Shown here: positions 45,635-55,186 of the stretch, piece by piece
Layout: the number at the start of each line of letters is the position of its first letter
How positions within the stretch are numbered: position 1 is the first letter of the stretch
Assembly: GCA_017858095.1 (NCBI GenBank)
Contig: JAFMCB010000001.1
Span: 124,001 to 188,000, forward strand
DNA length: 64,000 nucleotides
From: Methylophilaceae bacterium
GTDB lineage: Bacteria; Pseudomonadota; Gammaproteobacteria; Burkholderiales; Methylophilaceae
Direction: 5' to 3'
Notes under the pieces: generated by a model
Seen by the model: only the letters and a program-made list of their open reading frames with translations
What the model was told of the DNA's origin: nothing
Database searches by the model: none
Program-made: the position numbers and the translations under genes

Positions 45635-48187
45635 TTAATCTACTGGATTAATTTCAATTACTCTTTTACTTTGATAGTCATCCATATCATTAAAATTTAA
45701 ATACTGATAAATTTCTTCTGAATTATGATTTATTTTTTCAGCCATTAATTCTAAATATTCTTGTTTTGTAGGAATGTAACCTAGCAATGCAGAAAACGCT
45801 GCCAATTCTGCAGAGCCGAGATAAACTTGCGCACCTTTACCTAAACGATTATCAAAATTTCTTGTACTGGTTGAAAATACCAATGCATTATCAGCAACGC
45901 GTGCTTGATTACCCATACATAAACTGCATCCTGGAATTTCTGTCCTGGCGCCAATTTTCTCAAAAACTTTGTACATTCCCTCTTTCTTTAATTGGTCCTG
46001 ATCCATGCGAGTGGGAGGAGCAATCCAGAGGCGCGTATGAATTTTTTCAAAGCCTTCAAGCACTTTTGCTGCAGCACGATAATGTCCAATATTCGTCATA
46101 CAGCTACCAATAAAAACCTCATCAATTTTTTCTTTTGCAATCTCCGATAGAGTTTTAATGTTATCGGGATCATTAGGACAAGCAATTAAGGGTTCCGTAA
46201 TTTCTTCCAAATTTATTTCTAAAATATATGCATACTCTGCATCATTATCGGCTTCTAATAACACTGGATTTTTAAGCCAAGTTTGCATTTCACTAATGCG
46301 TCTCTCTAAGGTACGGACGTCTTGATAACCTTTTTCAATCATATTTTGCAGTAATGAAATATTCGATTCAAGGTATTCAATAATAGGTTCTTTATTTAAT
46401 TTTATGGTACAACCATTCGCAGAACGCTCTGCTGAGGCATCTGATAATTCAAATGCTTGCTCTACTTTGAGATCAGGTAAACCTTCAATTTCAAGAATTT
46501 TTCCATTAAAGATATTTTTTTTACCTTGTTTTCCTAAAGTCAGCACTTCATTTTTTAATGCAAAATAAGGAATAGCATTAACCAAATCTCTTAGAGTAAT
46601 ACCTGGCTGCATTTTGCCTTTAAATTTAACTAGAACAGATTCAGGCATATCGAGCGGCATTACACCAAGTGCGGCTGCAAAAGCGACTAGACCTGAGCCT
46701 GCTGGAAATGAAATACCAATTGGGAATCGAGTATGGGAATCTCCACCGGTTCCAACCGTATCAGGAAGAATCATCCTATTTAGCCATGAATGAATTACTC
46801 CATCACCCGCTTTTAAACTCACACCGCCGCGACTGCTCATAAAGTCAGGTAAAGTATGCTGTAAATCTAAATCTGTAGGTTTTGGGTAGGCTGCTGTATG
46901 ACAAAAGCTTTGCATTACTAGATCAGCGCTGAAGCCTAAACATGCAAGTTCTTTCAATTCATCTCTTGTCATGGCACCAGTCGTATCCTGTGATCCAACT
47001 GTTGTAATTTTTGGCTCGCAATAAACACCAGGGCGAATACCCTCTACCCCACAAGCAAGTCCAACCATTTTTTGTGCCAATGTAAAACCTTTTTTGCTGC
47101 CTATATTATTATCTACAAATATGAATTGTTTTGACGGTTCTAAATTAAGTGACTTTCTAGCTTTGCTGGTTAAATCTTTACCAATAATTAATGGAATTCT
47201 TCCTCCAGCTCGAAGCTCGTCAAATAGAGTTGCTGGTCGCAATAAAAATGAAGTGAGGCACTTACCGTTAATATGAATATTTAGATTTTTTGTATTAATG
47301 GCCAGCACATCACCTGTATTCATTTTTGTGACATCACATTCTATAGGCAGCGCACCAGAGTCTTCAGCAGTATTAAAGAAAATAGGTGCAATTTTACCTC
47401 CCAAAATAATACCCCCCGAGTTTTTATTTGGAATGAAAGGTATAGGGTTGCCCATATGCCATTGCAATGAATTCAATGCCGACTTTCTTGATGAGCCAGT
47501 TCCCACAACATCACCAACATAAATAATAGGTAAGCCTTTTTCTTTTAATGTTGAAATAATTTCTAATGCATTAGGTATTTTTGTTTTTAGCATGGATTGT
47601 GCGTGTAATGGAATATCAGCTCGACAAAAAGCCTCTTGTGCTGGAGATAAATCATCGGTGTTTGTCTCACCATCAACTTTGAATACAACTCCCTCAATTA
47701 TATTAGGAACATTATTTTTGGCATTAAACCACTCAGCTTCTGCCCATGATTGCATCAGTTTTGTTGCAAACTCATTTCCTGCTTGATGTAATGTTTCAAC
47801 ATCGTAGAAACTATCAAAAATAAGAGTTATCTTTGATAAGGCTAAAAAAGCTTGTTCAGCAAATTTTGTTTCTAGTAACTTTACAAGAGACTGAACATTG
47901 TAGCCTCCCAGCATAGTGCCAAGGAGATCAATAGATTTCTTTGGGCTGATATTTTTTACTTGTATCTTCTCATTAGCAATGTCAGTTAAAAAAGCTGCTT
48001 TTACAAAAGCTGCTTGGTCTACTCCGGCAGGAACTCGATGAATTAAAAGATCAATTAAAAAATTATGGTCTTTTGTGTTTTCTTTAATTAATTTTACCAA
48101 TTCAACTGTTTGTTCTGGATTCAAAGAAAGCGGGGGTAGATTTTGTTTTTCTCGCTCTATCTTATGAGATAAATATTCTTTTAACAT
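45635..48187 (-). CDS. acnB: Aconitate hydratase B
   Basis: An 850-residue enzyme converting citrate to isocitrate, and in some bacteria also acting on 2-methylisocitrate. AcnB domain order: N-terminal HEAT-like domain (1-160), swivel domain near 165-370, then the catalytic barrel with GSCMTNIGHYRAAA and CSLCMGNQARV holding the 4Fe-4S cluster. An ATG 12 codons upstream (48223) is in frame; ATG 48187 (MLKEYLSHKIEREKQNLPPL) matches the family start. Neither has a strong Shine-Dalgarno. Divergent from purB. Confidence 0.96.
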   Translation of the reverse strand: MLKEYLSHKIEREKQNLPPLSLNPEQTVELVKLIKENTKDHNFLIDLLIHRVPAGVDQAAFVKAAFLTDIANEKIQVKNISPKKSIDLLGTMLGGYNVQSLVKLLETKFAEQAFLALSKITLIFDSFYDVETLHQAGNEFATKLMQSWAEAEWFNAKNNVPNIIEGVVFKVDGETNTDDLSPAQEAFCRADIPLHAQSMLKTKIPNALEIISTLKEKGLPIIYVGDVVGTGSSRKSALNSLQWHMGNPIPFIPNKNSGGIILGGKIAPIFFNTAEDSGALPIECDVTKMNTGDVLAINTKNLNIHINGKCLTSFLLRPATLFDELRAGGRIPLIIGKDLTSKARKSLNLEPSKQFIFVDNNIGSKKGFTLAQKMVGLACGVEGIRPGVYCEPKITTVGSQDTTGAMTRDELKELACLGFSADLVMQSFCHTAAYPKPTDLDLQHTLPDFMSSRGGVSLKAGDGVIHSWLNRMILPDTVGTGGDSHTRFPIGISFPAGSGLVAFAAALGVMPLDMPESVLVKFKGKMQPGITLRDLVNAIPYFALKNEVLTLGKQGKKNIFNGKILEIEGLPDLKVEQAFELSDASAERSANGCTIKLNKEPIIEYLESNISLLQNMIEKGYQDVRTLERRISEMQTWLKNPVLLEADNDAEYAYILEINLEEITEPLIACPNDPDNIKTLSEIAKEKIDEVFIGSCMTNIGHYRAAAKVLEGFEKIHTRLWIAPPTRMDQDQLKKEGMYKVFEKIGARTEIPGCSLCMGNQARVADNALVFSTSTRNFDNRLGKGAQVYLGSAELAAFSALLGYIPTKQEYLELMAEKINHNSEEIYQYLNFNDMDDYQSKRVIEINPVD

Positions 48188-48337
48188 TGATTTATTTTCG
48201 CCATAAATATTGATGAGAGCCATATTTTAAATTAAAAAAAACAATTTCCCAAAGAAAGATTTTGTTACTTACTGCGCTGTATCGTCATTGCCCTTATTTT
48301 TCAGGTAAAATAGAGCTGTTTTTAGAGAAAGAAACTT

Positions 48338-49705
48338 ATGACAGATGCTTTAAATGCCCTTTCACCGCTTGATGGTCGATATGCCAATCGTGTCAATAAT
48401 TTAAGGCCTATTTTTAGTGAATATGGCCTAATAAAAAAAAGGGTGTTAATAGAAATTAATTGGCTCATACATCTGTCTGCTGATAAAGATATAAAAGAAA
48501 TACCTCGTTTTAGTAAGAATTCAATCCAGGCTCTGAATGAGTGTATCGCTAAATTTAACTTAAAAGATGCCAAGGCTGTTAAATTAATTGAGCAAACAAC
48601 AAATCATGATGTTAAAGCGATTGAATACTGGCTAAAAAAACATTTTAAAAGAAATGTAGAAATTTCAAATGTTTCAGAGTTTATTCACTTTGCTTGTACA
48701 TCTGAAGATATTAATAATCTTTCTTATGCATTGATGATCAAAGATGGTTTAAATGAAGAAATAATTCCCATGATTGAATCTCTTTATGAAGAAATTCGAA
48801 AATTATCCAAAAAATATTCAAACATTTCAATGCTTGCTAGGACTCATGGGCAAACAGCATCCCCAACAACACTCGGAAAAGAATTAGCTAATATTGCCTA
48901 TCGACTCAGACGCCAATTAACTCAGTTAAAAAAACAACCCATTCTTGGTAAGATTAATGGTGCTGTTGGTAACTTTAATGCACATCAAATTAGTTTCCCT
49001 CAGAAAGACTGGAATAAATTTTCAAAAGAGTTTATTGAAAAATTAGGTTTACAATTTAATCCTTACACGACGCAAATAGAGCCTCATGATTTTCTTGCTG
49101 AAATTTTTAATTCTTTGGCTTTAATAAATACTATATTAATTGATTTTAACCGCGATATTTGGGGTTATATTTCAATGGGGTACTTTAACCAAAAACTTAA
49201 AAAAAATGAGGTGGGTTCTTCGACAATGCCACACAAAGTTAATCCAATTGATTTTGAAAATTCAGAAGGAAATCTCGGTCTAGCTAACGCCTTATTTAGG
49301 CATTTATCTGAAAAATTACCTGTCTCAAGATATCAACGTGATTTAACCGACTCAACTGTACTTAGAAATATTGGAATTGCATTTGGTTACAGCTATGTTG
49401 CATATCAAGCTTGCCAAAAAGGTTTATTAAAGCTTGAAGTCAACATAAAAAAAATAAATGAAGATTTAAATAATTCATGGGAAGTGCTCGCGGAGCCTAT
49501 TCAAACCATTATGAGAAAACATGGAATCAAAAATCCTTATGAAAAACTTAAGAATTTGACTAGGGGAAATAAAAATATTACCAAAGAATCTTTACAAAAT
49601 TTTATAGCTAAGCTCGCAATTCCAGAATCGGATAAGAAAATACTCCTTAATCTTTCTCCATTTAATTACACCGGAATAGCAACAAAGCTCGCAAAAAAAA
49701 TCTAA
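48338..49705 (+). CDS. purB: Adenylosuccinate lyase
   Basis: A 455-residue enzyme for two purine-biosynthesis steps (SAICAR to AICAR, adenylosuccinate to AMP). Starts MTDALNALSPLDGRYANRVNNLRPIFSEYGL, the long-type PurB N-terminus; catalytic His region ARTHGQTASPTTLGKE near 168-183 and signature GSSTMPHKVNPIDFENSEGN near 294-313. First gene of a five-gene plus-strand run; its end overlaps the wrbA start by 1 base. Confidence 0.97.
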   Translation: MTDALNALSPLDGRYANRVNNLRPIFSEYGLIKKRVLIEINWLIHLSADKDIKEIPRFSKNSIQALNECIAKFNLKDAKAVKLIEQTTNHDVKAIEYWLKKHFKRNVEISNVSEFIHFACTSEDINNLSYALMIKDGLNEEIIPMIESLYEEIRKLSKKYSNISMLARTHGQTASPTTLGKELANIAYRLRRQLTQLKKQPILGKINGAVGNFNAHQISFPQKDWNKFSKEFIEKLGLQFNPYTTQIEPHDFLAEIFNSLALINTILIDFNRDIWGYISMGYFNQKLKKNEVGSSTMPHKVNPIDFENSEGNLGLANALFRHLSEKLPVSRYQRDLTDSTVLRNIGIAFGYSYVAYQACQKGLLKLEVNIKKINEDLNNSWEVLAEPIQTIMRKHGIKNPYEKLKNLTRGNKNITKESLQNFIAKLAIPESDKKILLNLSPFNYTGIATKLAKKI

Positions 49706-50304
49706 TGACAACAATATTGGTCCTATATTACTCTAAAGAGGGTGCGGTAAAAGCAATGGCACAGGCGATAGCACTGGGTATTAATTCAATCAACGGAGTT
49801 GAGGCAAAAATTCGAACTGTGCCTGATGTTTATGCTAACGTAGAAGAAAAAAAATCCTCAATTCCGGATACTGGCTCTATCTATGCAACACTAGATGATT
49901 TGATTGCTGCTGATGGTTTGGCGCTTGGCAGCCCAACACGTTTTGGCAATATGGCGGCTCCCCTAAAATATTTCATTGAATCTACTTCTTCTTTATGGTT
50001 TAAGGGTGCGCTTGAAAATAAACCAGCAACTGTTTTTACTTCAACAGGATCATTGCATGGTGGAAATGAAGCAACCCTACTAACCATGCAAATACCTTTA
50101 TTGCATCTTGGTATGATTATCATGGGCGTGCCTTACTCAATTCCTGAGTTATCAACAACTTCAAGTGGTGGAACACCCTATGGTGCAAGTCATGTCAGCA
50201 TTGAAAAAGGAGGCGTGCAATTAAGTGACGAAGAAAGAAAAATTTGCATCGCTCAGGGTAAACGAATAGCAAAACTTGCTCATACTATAAAAAATAGTGC
50301 TTAA
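49705..50304 (+). CDS. wrbA: NAD(P)H:quinone oxidoreductase WrbA
   Basis: A 199-residue flavodoxin-like protein. FMN-binding loop YYSKEGAVKAMAQAIALG near 8-25, then GSPTRFGNMAAPLKYFIEST near 74-93 and TSTGSLHGGNEATL near 111-124. WrbA tetramers perform two-electron quinone reduction, which avoids semiquinones. It overlaps the DUF2069 gene by 8 bp. Confidence 0.95.
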   Translation: MTTILVLYYSKEGAVKAMAQAIALGINSINGVEAKIRTVPDVYANVEEKKSSIPDTGSIYATLDDLIAADGLALGSPTRFGNMAAPLKYFIESTSSLWFKGALENKPATVFTSTGSLHGGNEATLLTMQIPLLHLGMIIMGVPYSIPELSTTSSGGTPYGASHVSIEKGGVQLSDEERKICIAQGKRIAKLAHTIKNSA

Positions 50305-50626
50305 TTTATTTGCTTTATCTAGTCTTATTGCTTTAATTTTTCTAAATTTTATATGGGAAGCTTTTTTTAATCCCCTACAAGATGATGGGTCATGGTTAAT
50401 TCTGAAGTCAGTTATTTTACTCTTTCCTCTAAGGGGTATTATTCAAAAAAATATTTATACCTATAAGTGGTCAGGAATGTTAATTATGTTATTTTTTATC
50501 GAGGGAGTTGTAAGGTCTTACAGTGAAAAAGAAATTTCGCAATGGTTCGCTTTCGGTGAAACTTTCCTGTGTGTTGTTTTTCTAGCAAGCATAGGCCATT
50601 TTTTTTGGAAAATAAAATATAAATGA
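50297..50626 (+). CDS. DUF2069 inner-membrane protein
   Basis: A 109-residue protein with four hydrophobic segments (about 5-22, 30-46, 57-72, 82-104). Pattern and position next to wrbA fit DUF2069; function unknown. Starts with GTG at 50297-50299, inside the end of wrbA, and overlaps surE by 4 bp, so it appears translationally coupled on both sides. Confidence 0.85.
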   Translation: MLNLFALSSLIALIFLNFIWEAFFNPLQDDGSWLILKSVILLFPLRGIIQKNIYTYKWSGMLIMLFFIEGVVRSYSEKEISQWFAFGETFLCVVFLASIGHFFWKIKYK

Positions 50627-51363
50627 AAATATTAGTATCAAATGATGATGGTTATGATGCCCCAGGCTTATTGTGTTTAGTAGAGTATTTAAAAAAAATT
50701 GCTAGCGTCATAATTGTTGCTCCCGATAGAAATAGGAGTGGTTCCAGCAGTTCATTAACGTTAGATAAACCATTAATGGTTAATAAAATTAATTCCTTTA
50801 CCTATGCTCTAGATGGAACTCCTACAGATTGTGTCCATATCGCGCTAACAGGCCTTATTACTGAAAAACCTGATATGGTAATTTCTGGAATAAATGATGG
50901 GCCCAATATGGGTGATGACACAATTTACTCAGGTACTGTTGCTGCTGCAATGGAGGGCTATCTTTATGACATTCCTTCTTTTGCAATTTCAATGGGCGCA
51001 AAAGAACCTAAATATTTTGAAACAGCGGCTCAAGTAACACTTGATTTAATAAAAAAATATGAAATAAACCCCTTCTCAAAGCCAACCTTATTAAATGTAA
51101 ATGTACCTGATTTACCTTATAAAGAAATTCAAGGGATAAGCGTGACAAGGCTTGGGAAGAGGCATCAAGCAGAACCAGTAATTCAATCAAATAGCCCTAA
51201 TGGTGAAAAATTATATTGGGTAGGAGCTGCTGGAGAACCAAATGATGGTGGCCCAGGGACTGATTTTTTTGCTATGAAAGAGAATTGTGTTTCAATATCA
51301 CCTATTCAAGCTGATCTTACTCAGCACAAAGAAATTTCAATGTTATCTGAATGGATTAAATAG
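50623..51363 (+). CDS. surE: 5'/3'-nucleotidase SurE
   Basis: A 246-residue metal-dependent phosphatase for nucleoside monophosphates. MKILVSNDDGYDAPGL holds the Asp-Asp metal pair (residues 8-9), followed by APDRNRSGSSSSLT near 34-47 and SGINDGPNMGDDTIYSGTVAAAMEG near 88-112. Stress-survival role in E. coli. It ends 1 base before nlpD; the pcm gene usually found between them is absent here. Confidence 0.96.
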   Translation: MKILVSNDDGYDAPGLLCLVEYLKKIASVIIVAPDRNRSGSSSSLTLDKPLMVNKINSFTYALDGTPTDCVHIALTGLITEKPDMVISGINDGPNMGDDTIYSGTVAAAMEGYLYDIPSFAISMGAKEPKYFETAAQVTLDLIKKYEINPFSKPTLLNVNVPDLPYKEIQGISVTRLGKRHQAEPVIQSNSPNGEKLYWVGAAGEPNDGGPGTDFFAMKENCVSISPIQADLTQHKEISMLSEWIK

Positions 51364-51364
51364 A

Positions 51365-52258
51365 ATGAATGCTAAGTTTTTAAATTTTTTTATATCATTT
51401 TTTTCAATTCTCATTATTGCAGGCTGTGCATCGAAATCCCCTGCCCCTGTGGAAGGAAAAATTGATTATGAAAAAAAAGAAGATGAAAGGCCTGATGTTA
51501 AACCCAAAACTCAATGCCCCGATGTGTATATAGTTAAAGAAAATGAGACGCTTTTTAGTATAAGCCTTAAATGTGGTTTTAATTATAAAGATGTTGCTAA
51601 TGCTAACGGCCTTAAAACACCCTATAAAGTAAAAAAAGGAGATGAGATAAGGCTTGATTTACTTAGGCAGCAAGATCCGGTAAAAATTGAACCCCCTGCT
51701 CAGGAAGATAAAGTTGAAACTATTCCACTTGGAGAGGAAGCTGATTTAAATACGATTGAAACTGTGGAAGAATTCCAAGGATACGGTACGCCGACTGAAA
51801 TTAATGAGCCAAAAGTAATCCGTGAAGTCTACAACAAAAAAAATTTGAAAGAGACTGAGAGGTTTGTCGCTCAAAAAGAAAAATTATCTAAAACTTGGAC
51901 TTGGCCAACTAACGGAAAAGTTGGAGCAAAATTTGATCCAAATAATGGAAAAAAAGGTATTGAAATACTTGGTGAGATTGGTCAAGAGATAAGAACTGTT
52001 TCAAGGGGAAAAGTAATTTATGCTGGTGAAGACCTGAAAGGTTATGGCAAGCTCATTATTATTAAACATGACGATAACTTAATCACTGTCTACGGTAATG
52101 CTCAGGAAATACTTGTTAGTGAGGGTCAATCAGTAGAGGCTGCTGAAGCAATAGCCACAATGGGAAATTCTATTGAAAACGAGGTGAAACTAATATTTGA
52201 AGTTCGCAAAGGGGGTCAATCTATCGACCCCATGCTCTATCTAAAAAAAACTTCCTAA
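51365..52258 (+). CDS. nlpD: NlpD-like lipoprotein with LysM and degenerate LytM domain
   Basis: A 297-residue lipoprotein: signal and lipobox IIAGC near 15-20, LysM domain near 53-98 (YIVKENETLFSISLKCGFNYKDVANANGL), acidic linker, then an M23/LytM-type domain near 180-297. The zinc-binding HxxxD and HxH residues of active LytM enzymes are missing (IIIKHDDNLITVYGNAQ), as in NlpD, which activates the amidase AmiC at the septum. Open frame runs upstream inside surE; ATG 51365 gives the lipoprotein signal. Its end overlaps the thioredoxin-like gene by 4 bp, convergent. Confidence 0.9.
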   Translation: MNAKFLNFFISFFSILIIAGCASKSPAPVEGKIDYEKKEDERPDVKPKTQCPDVYIVKENETLFSISLKCGFNYKDVANANGLKTPYKVKKGDEIRLDLLRQQDPVKIEPPAQEDKVETIPLGEEADLNTIETVEEFQGYGTPTEINEPKVIREVYNKKNLKETERFVAQKEKLSKTWTWPTNGKVGAKFDPNNGKKGIEILGEIGQEIRTVSRGKVIYAGEDLKGYGKLIIIKHDDNLITVYGNAQEILVSEGQSVEAAEAIATMGNSIENEVKLIFEVRKGGQSIDPMLYLKKTS

Positions 52259-52632
52259 TTTAACTGATTATTATCTTCGCGTTTATAATAGTCATGGACT
52301 GTGCTCAAATCATAGTCACGTGCCCATTTAATAATTTCATCAAGTGCTGGTGCGCCAATTTCTCCAATTTGCGCATGAATTCCTGCTTTTTCTCTCACTA
52401 CAAGTAAACCAGGTATTTTATCGATCTGAAAATATTCTCCAATTTCAGGATCTTTTTCAATATCCACCATACCAAAAACAATATCTTTATTTTTTTTTGC
52501 AGCTGCTTCAAAAACAGGAGTGAAATTGACACAGGGTTCACACCATGGCGCCCAAAAATCTACAATAACAAAATTGTTCTCTTCAATTGTTTTCTTAAAA
52601 TTATCTTTTGTGAGTGTTACTAAATTAGCCAT
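52255..52632 (-). CDS. Thioredoxin-family protein
   Basis: A 125-residue cytosolic protein with a thioredoxin fold: FVIVDFWAPWCEPCVNFTPVFE near residues 21-42 (redox motif CEPC instead of CGPC) and the cis-proline in DKIPGLLVV near 73-81. The C-terminal ~20 residues are longer than in TrxA. The altered active site suggests a specialised disulfide reductase or a chaperone-like thioredoxin. It follows the nitroreductase by 9 bases. Confidence 0.88.
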   Translation of the reverse strand: MANLVTLTKDNFKKTIEENNFVIVDFWAPWCEPCVNFTPVFEAAAKKNKDIVFGMVDIEKDPEIGEYFQIDKIPGLLVVREKAGIHAQIGEIGAPALDEIIKWARDYDLSTVHDYYKREDNNQLN

Positions 52633-52641
52633 TACAATCCT

Positions 52642-53229
52642 TTATTTTTTCCATTCATTAATTGAGTAAATTTCATTAAGAGGTCTTCTTTTCCTTGGAG
52701 CAAGTTCTTTTTCTTTTTGTTCATCACTTAATTCAGTCTGTTGCAATGCTTCGCCAACAGCAATGCACGCCATAATATCAAAATCTGCAGGTACTTTGGC
52801 TAAATTTCTTATTTTTTCTGAATCAAAGCCACCCATCTGATGAGCACTTAAGCCCATACTTGTTGCCTGTAAGCAAAGATTTTCTGCGGCAGCACCAGTG
52901 TCGTACTGCCCAAAACGATTTGGTGAACCGTTATGATTAAAATTTTTATTAGCACACGCAACAACTAACAGAGAAGCATCCATAGCCCAATTTTGATTTC
53001 CAATAGATAAGCAATTTAGAGCTCTTGACCAAGCAGTTGCATCACTCTTATCAAAAGCTATAAATTTCCAAGGCTGATCACCATAGCATGAAGGGGCCCA
53101 CCGAGCAGCTTCAAAAAGGGAATTTATTATTTTTTTATTCATAAAAAAATTAGGGTTAAAGGCACGAGGGCTCCATCGTGAGGCAATCAAATCATCTATA
53201 GGAGATTCAAGGGGTGTTTCTTTTTTCAT
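52642..53229 (-). CDS. Nitroreductase-family FMN oxidoreductase
   Basis: A 195-residue protein with the FMN-binding signature SRWSPRAFNPN near 17-27, ARWAPSCYGDQPWKFIAFD near 42-60 and the C-terminal MACIAVGEA near 158. Members reduce nitro compounds, quinones or enones with NAD(P)H. It overlaps the yceI gene by 4 bp and precedes the thioredoxin-like gene, suggesting a small redox operon. Confidence 0.88.
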   Translation of the reverse strand: MKKETPLESPIDDLIASRWSPRAFNPNFFMNKKIINSLFEAARWAPSCYGDQPWKFIAFDKSDATAWSRALNCLSIGNQNWAMDASLLVVACANKNFNHNGSPNRFGQYDTGAAAENLCLQATSMGLSAHQMGGFDSEKIRNLAKVPADFDIMACIAVGEALQQTELSDEQKEKELAPRKRRPLNEIYSINEWKK

Positions 53230-53801
53230 TTTTGTAAAATACCTTCAATTAATAAGTTAATTTCAATGTCATCCCCAAGTGAAGCATTCTCTTTTAATCC
53301 CCAAGTGTAACCATAATCAGAAGCTTTAATCTTTGTTTTACCCTCAACACCGATTCGATAACCGCCCCATGGATCCTCCCCAAAACCCAAAATTTCAAAA
53401 GGAAAATTAATCTCCTTGCTGACTCCATGCATCGAAAGAGTTCCAAAAATGGTACCCGTCTTATTATCTGCACTCACAACTTTAGTACTTTCGAATCGGA
53501 TTAAAGCAAAACTTGCTGTATCGAGAAATTTTTCTTCCTGGATATGGGCATCTCTTTTAGGGTGGCTACTATCTATACTTAATAAATTTAATGTTGCATT
53601 GATCTTTGATTGTTGTAAATCATTTTTATTAATTACAATTTCACCCTGTATATCAGGAATTGTGCCAGAGGTTTTCGACACTATATGTCTGATTTTCCAA
53701 TTAGCGAAACTATGTTCACTATCAATTTTATAAACTTCATCTGCTTTAAGATGAAAACTCAAAACAAAAGCTAATAAGAAAATAGTAAAAAAAACTTTCA
53801 T
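53226..53801 (-). CDS. YceI-family periplasmic protein
   Basis: A 191-residue protein with a signal peptide (MKVFFTIFLLAFVLSFHLKA). YceI lipocalin-like barrel motifs: YKIDSEHSFANWKIRHI near 23-39, GTLSMHGVSKEINFPFEI near 119-136 and TKIKASDYGYTW near 155-166. The family binds polyisoprenoids and some members handle acid or redox stress. Open frame extends 14 codons upstream; ATG 53799-53801 gives the proper signal peptide. Divergent from tadA. Confidence 0.92.
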   Translation of the reverse strand: MKVFFTIFLLAFVLSFHLKADEVYKIDSEHSFANWKIRHIVSKTSGTIPDIQGEIVINKNDLQQSKINATLNLLSIDSSHPKRDAHIQEEKFLDTASFALIRFESTKVVSADNKTGTIFGTLSMHGVSKEINFPFEILGFGEDPWGGYRIGVEGKTKIKASDYGYTWGLKENASLGDDIEINLLIEGILQK

Positions 53802-53911
53802 AACAAAACCCACATATGTTTTAGTAGAGACAATGATGATCATTATAATTCATTTTTTTTAGATAATTTTAAAGGCATAAAATATTACTTATGTACAATA
53901 CTTAAATAAGA

Positions 53912-54388
53912 ATGAATTCAAATATTGATCACGAATATTTTATGTCATTAGCTATAGAAATGGCTAAACAATCACTTGCATCCAATGAAGTTCCTGTTGG
54001 AGCAATTATTGTTTGTAATAACAAAGTTATCGGCAAAGGATATAATCTCAATATCTCCAGAAGTGACCCTACTGCCCATGCTGAAATTAATGCATTACGA
54101 GATGCAAGTAAATTGCTAGCTAATTATCGACTCAATAATTGTCAAATGTATGTGACATTAGAGCCATGTATTATGTGCCTAGGAGCAATTTTTCATGCAA
54201 GAATTGAAAAGCTTTTTTATTCAGCAATTGATCAAAAAACCGGTGCATGTGGTGGCTATTTAGATTTAACTCAAGATAAAGCCATTAACCACCATTGTGA
54301 AATTGTTGGCGGAATTCTTGCTAATGAGACAAGCGCCTTGTTGAAAGAGTTTTTTAAAAATAAAAGACAAAAAAAACCGCAAACATAG
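53912..54388 (+). CDS. tadA: tRNA-specific adenosine deaminase
   Basis: A 158-residue zinc deaminase converting the A34 wobble base of tRNA-Arg to inosine. The zinc motif HAEINALRDA near 60-69 has the catalytic Glu, and LEPCIMCLGAIFHARI near 87-102 supplies PCxxC. Essential in most bacteria. Its stop codon is inside a terminator hairpin shared with the convergent yccA-type gene. Confidence 0.96.
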   Translation: MNSNIDHEYFMSLAIEMAKQSLASNEVPVGAIIVCNNKVIGKGYNLNISRSDPTAHAEINALRDASKLLANYRLNNCQMYVTLEPCIMCLGAIFHARIEKLFYSAIDQKTGACGGYLDLTQDKAINHHCEIVGGILANETSALLKEFFKNKRQKKPQT

Positions 54389-54398
54389 TTTGCGGTTT
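54374..54398. terminator. Bidirectional terminator between tadA and the yccA-type gene
   Basis: A perfect 11-bp stem, AAACCGCAAAC (54374-54384) with GTTTGCGGTTT (54388-54398), 3-base loop. A-rich flanks give T-rich tails on both strands, with at least six T on the minus strand. It sits between two convergent genes and overlaps the end of tadA. Confidence 0.85.
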
Positions 54399-54419
54399 AC
54401 AAAAGTACTTAATTAAAAA

Positions 54420-55106
54420 TTAATCACGATTTCCCATCAAGGCAATTAAGAGATGCAATAAATTAACAAATAAATTATAGATGTTCATATACAGTGCAAG
54501 TGTTGCCATAATGTAATTTGTTTCCCCTCCTCTGACAATTCGATTGACATCATAAAGAATAAAGCCTGAGAATATCATCACCGCAATAGCAGAGATAGCT
54601 AACGACGCTGCAGGAACTTGAAAGAAAATATTTACAATTGATGCGAGGATAAGCAAGATTAAGCCAATCATTAAAAACTTACCCATAAAAGAGAAGTCTC
54701 TTTTAGTTGTTTGCGCTATACCAGCCAAAGTTAAGAAAATTGCACCTGTTCCGCCAGCAGCTAAACTTACTATTTGACCACCATTGCTCATACTAAAAGC
54801 ATACTGAAGAATGGGTCCCAAAAGCACGCCAAGAAGAAAAGTGAGTACCAATAAGAAAACTACACCAAGACTACTATTTCGATTTCTTTGAATCAAAAAA
54901 AACATTCCGAAAATTCCAGCTAGAGTCAGGAGCATAAACATCATTGGACTTGTTTGCGCCATAGCAAAACTCATATTCATTCCCAGGAGCGCACCAATTA
55001 CTGTGGGAAATAAAGATACACCCAATAAGGCATAAGTATTTCTTAAAACTTTATTTGTTGTAACCGAAGATGCAGACTGTGCTGCAACATTAAAGTTATT
55101 TTCCAT
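54420..55106 (-). CDS. Bax1-inhibitor/YccA-type membrane protein
   Basis: A 228-residue protein with seven TM segments; starts with a short polar N-terminus, then NTYALLGVSLFPTVIGALLGM near 23-43 and the C-terminal SGFILYDVNRIVRGGETNYIMATLALYMNIYNLFVNLLHLL typical of UPF0005/YccA. YccA is a substrate and modulator of the membrane protease FtsH. AAAGGA lies before the ATG, with a TATAAT about 15 bases farther up. Confidence 0.92.
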   Translation of the reverse strand: MENNFNVAAQSASSVTTNKVLRNTYALLGVSLFPTVIGALLGMNMSFAMAQTSPMMFMLLTLAGIFGMFFLIQRNRNSSLGVVFLLVLTFLLGVLLGPILQYAFSMSNGGQIVSLAAGGTGAIFLTLAGIAQTTKRDFSFMGKFLMIGLILLILASIVNIFFQVPAASLAISAIAVMIFSGFILYDVNRIVRGGETNYIMATLALYMNIYNLFVNLLHLLIALMGNRD

Positions 55107-55186
55107 TACTATAAATTTCCTTTAAATGATTATAATTACACGCATTAGAATAAGGGTATGACAACAAAGTTTCAAGTTTTTTTTGT

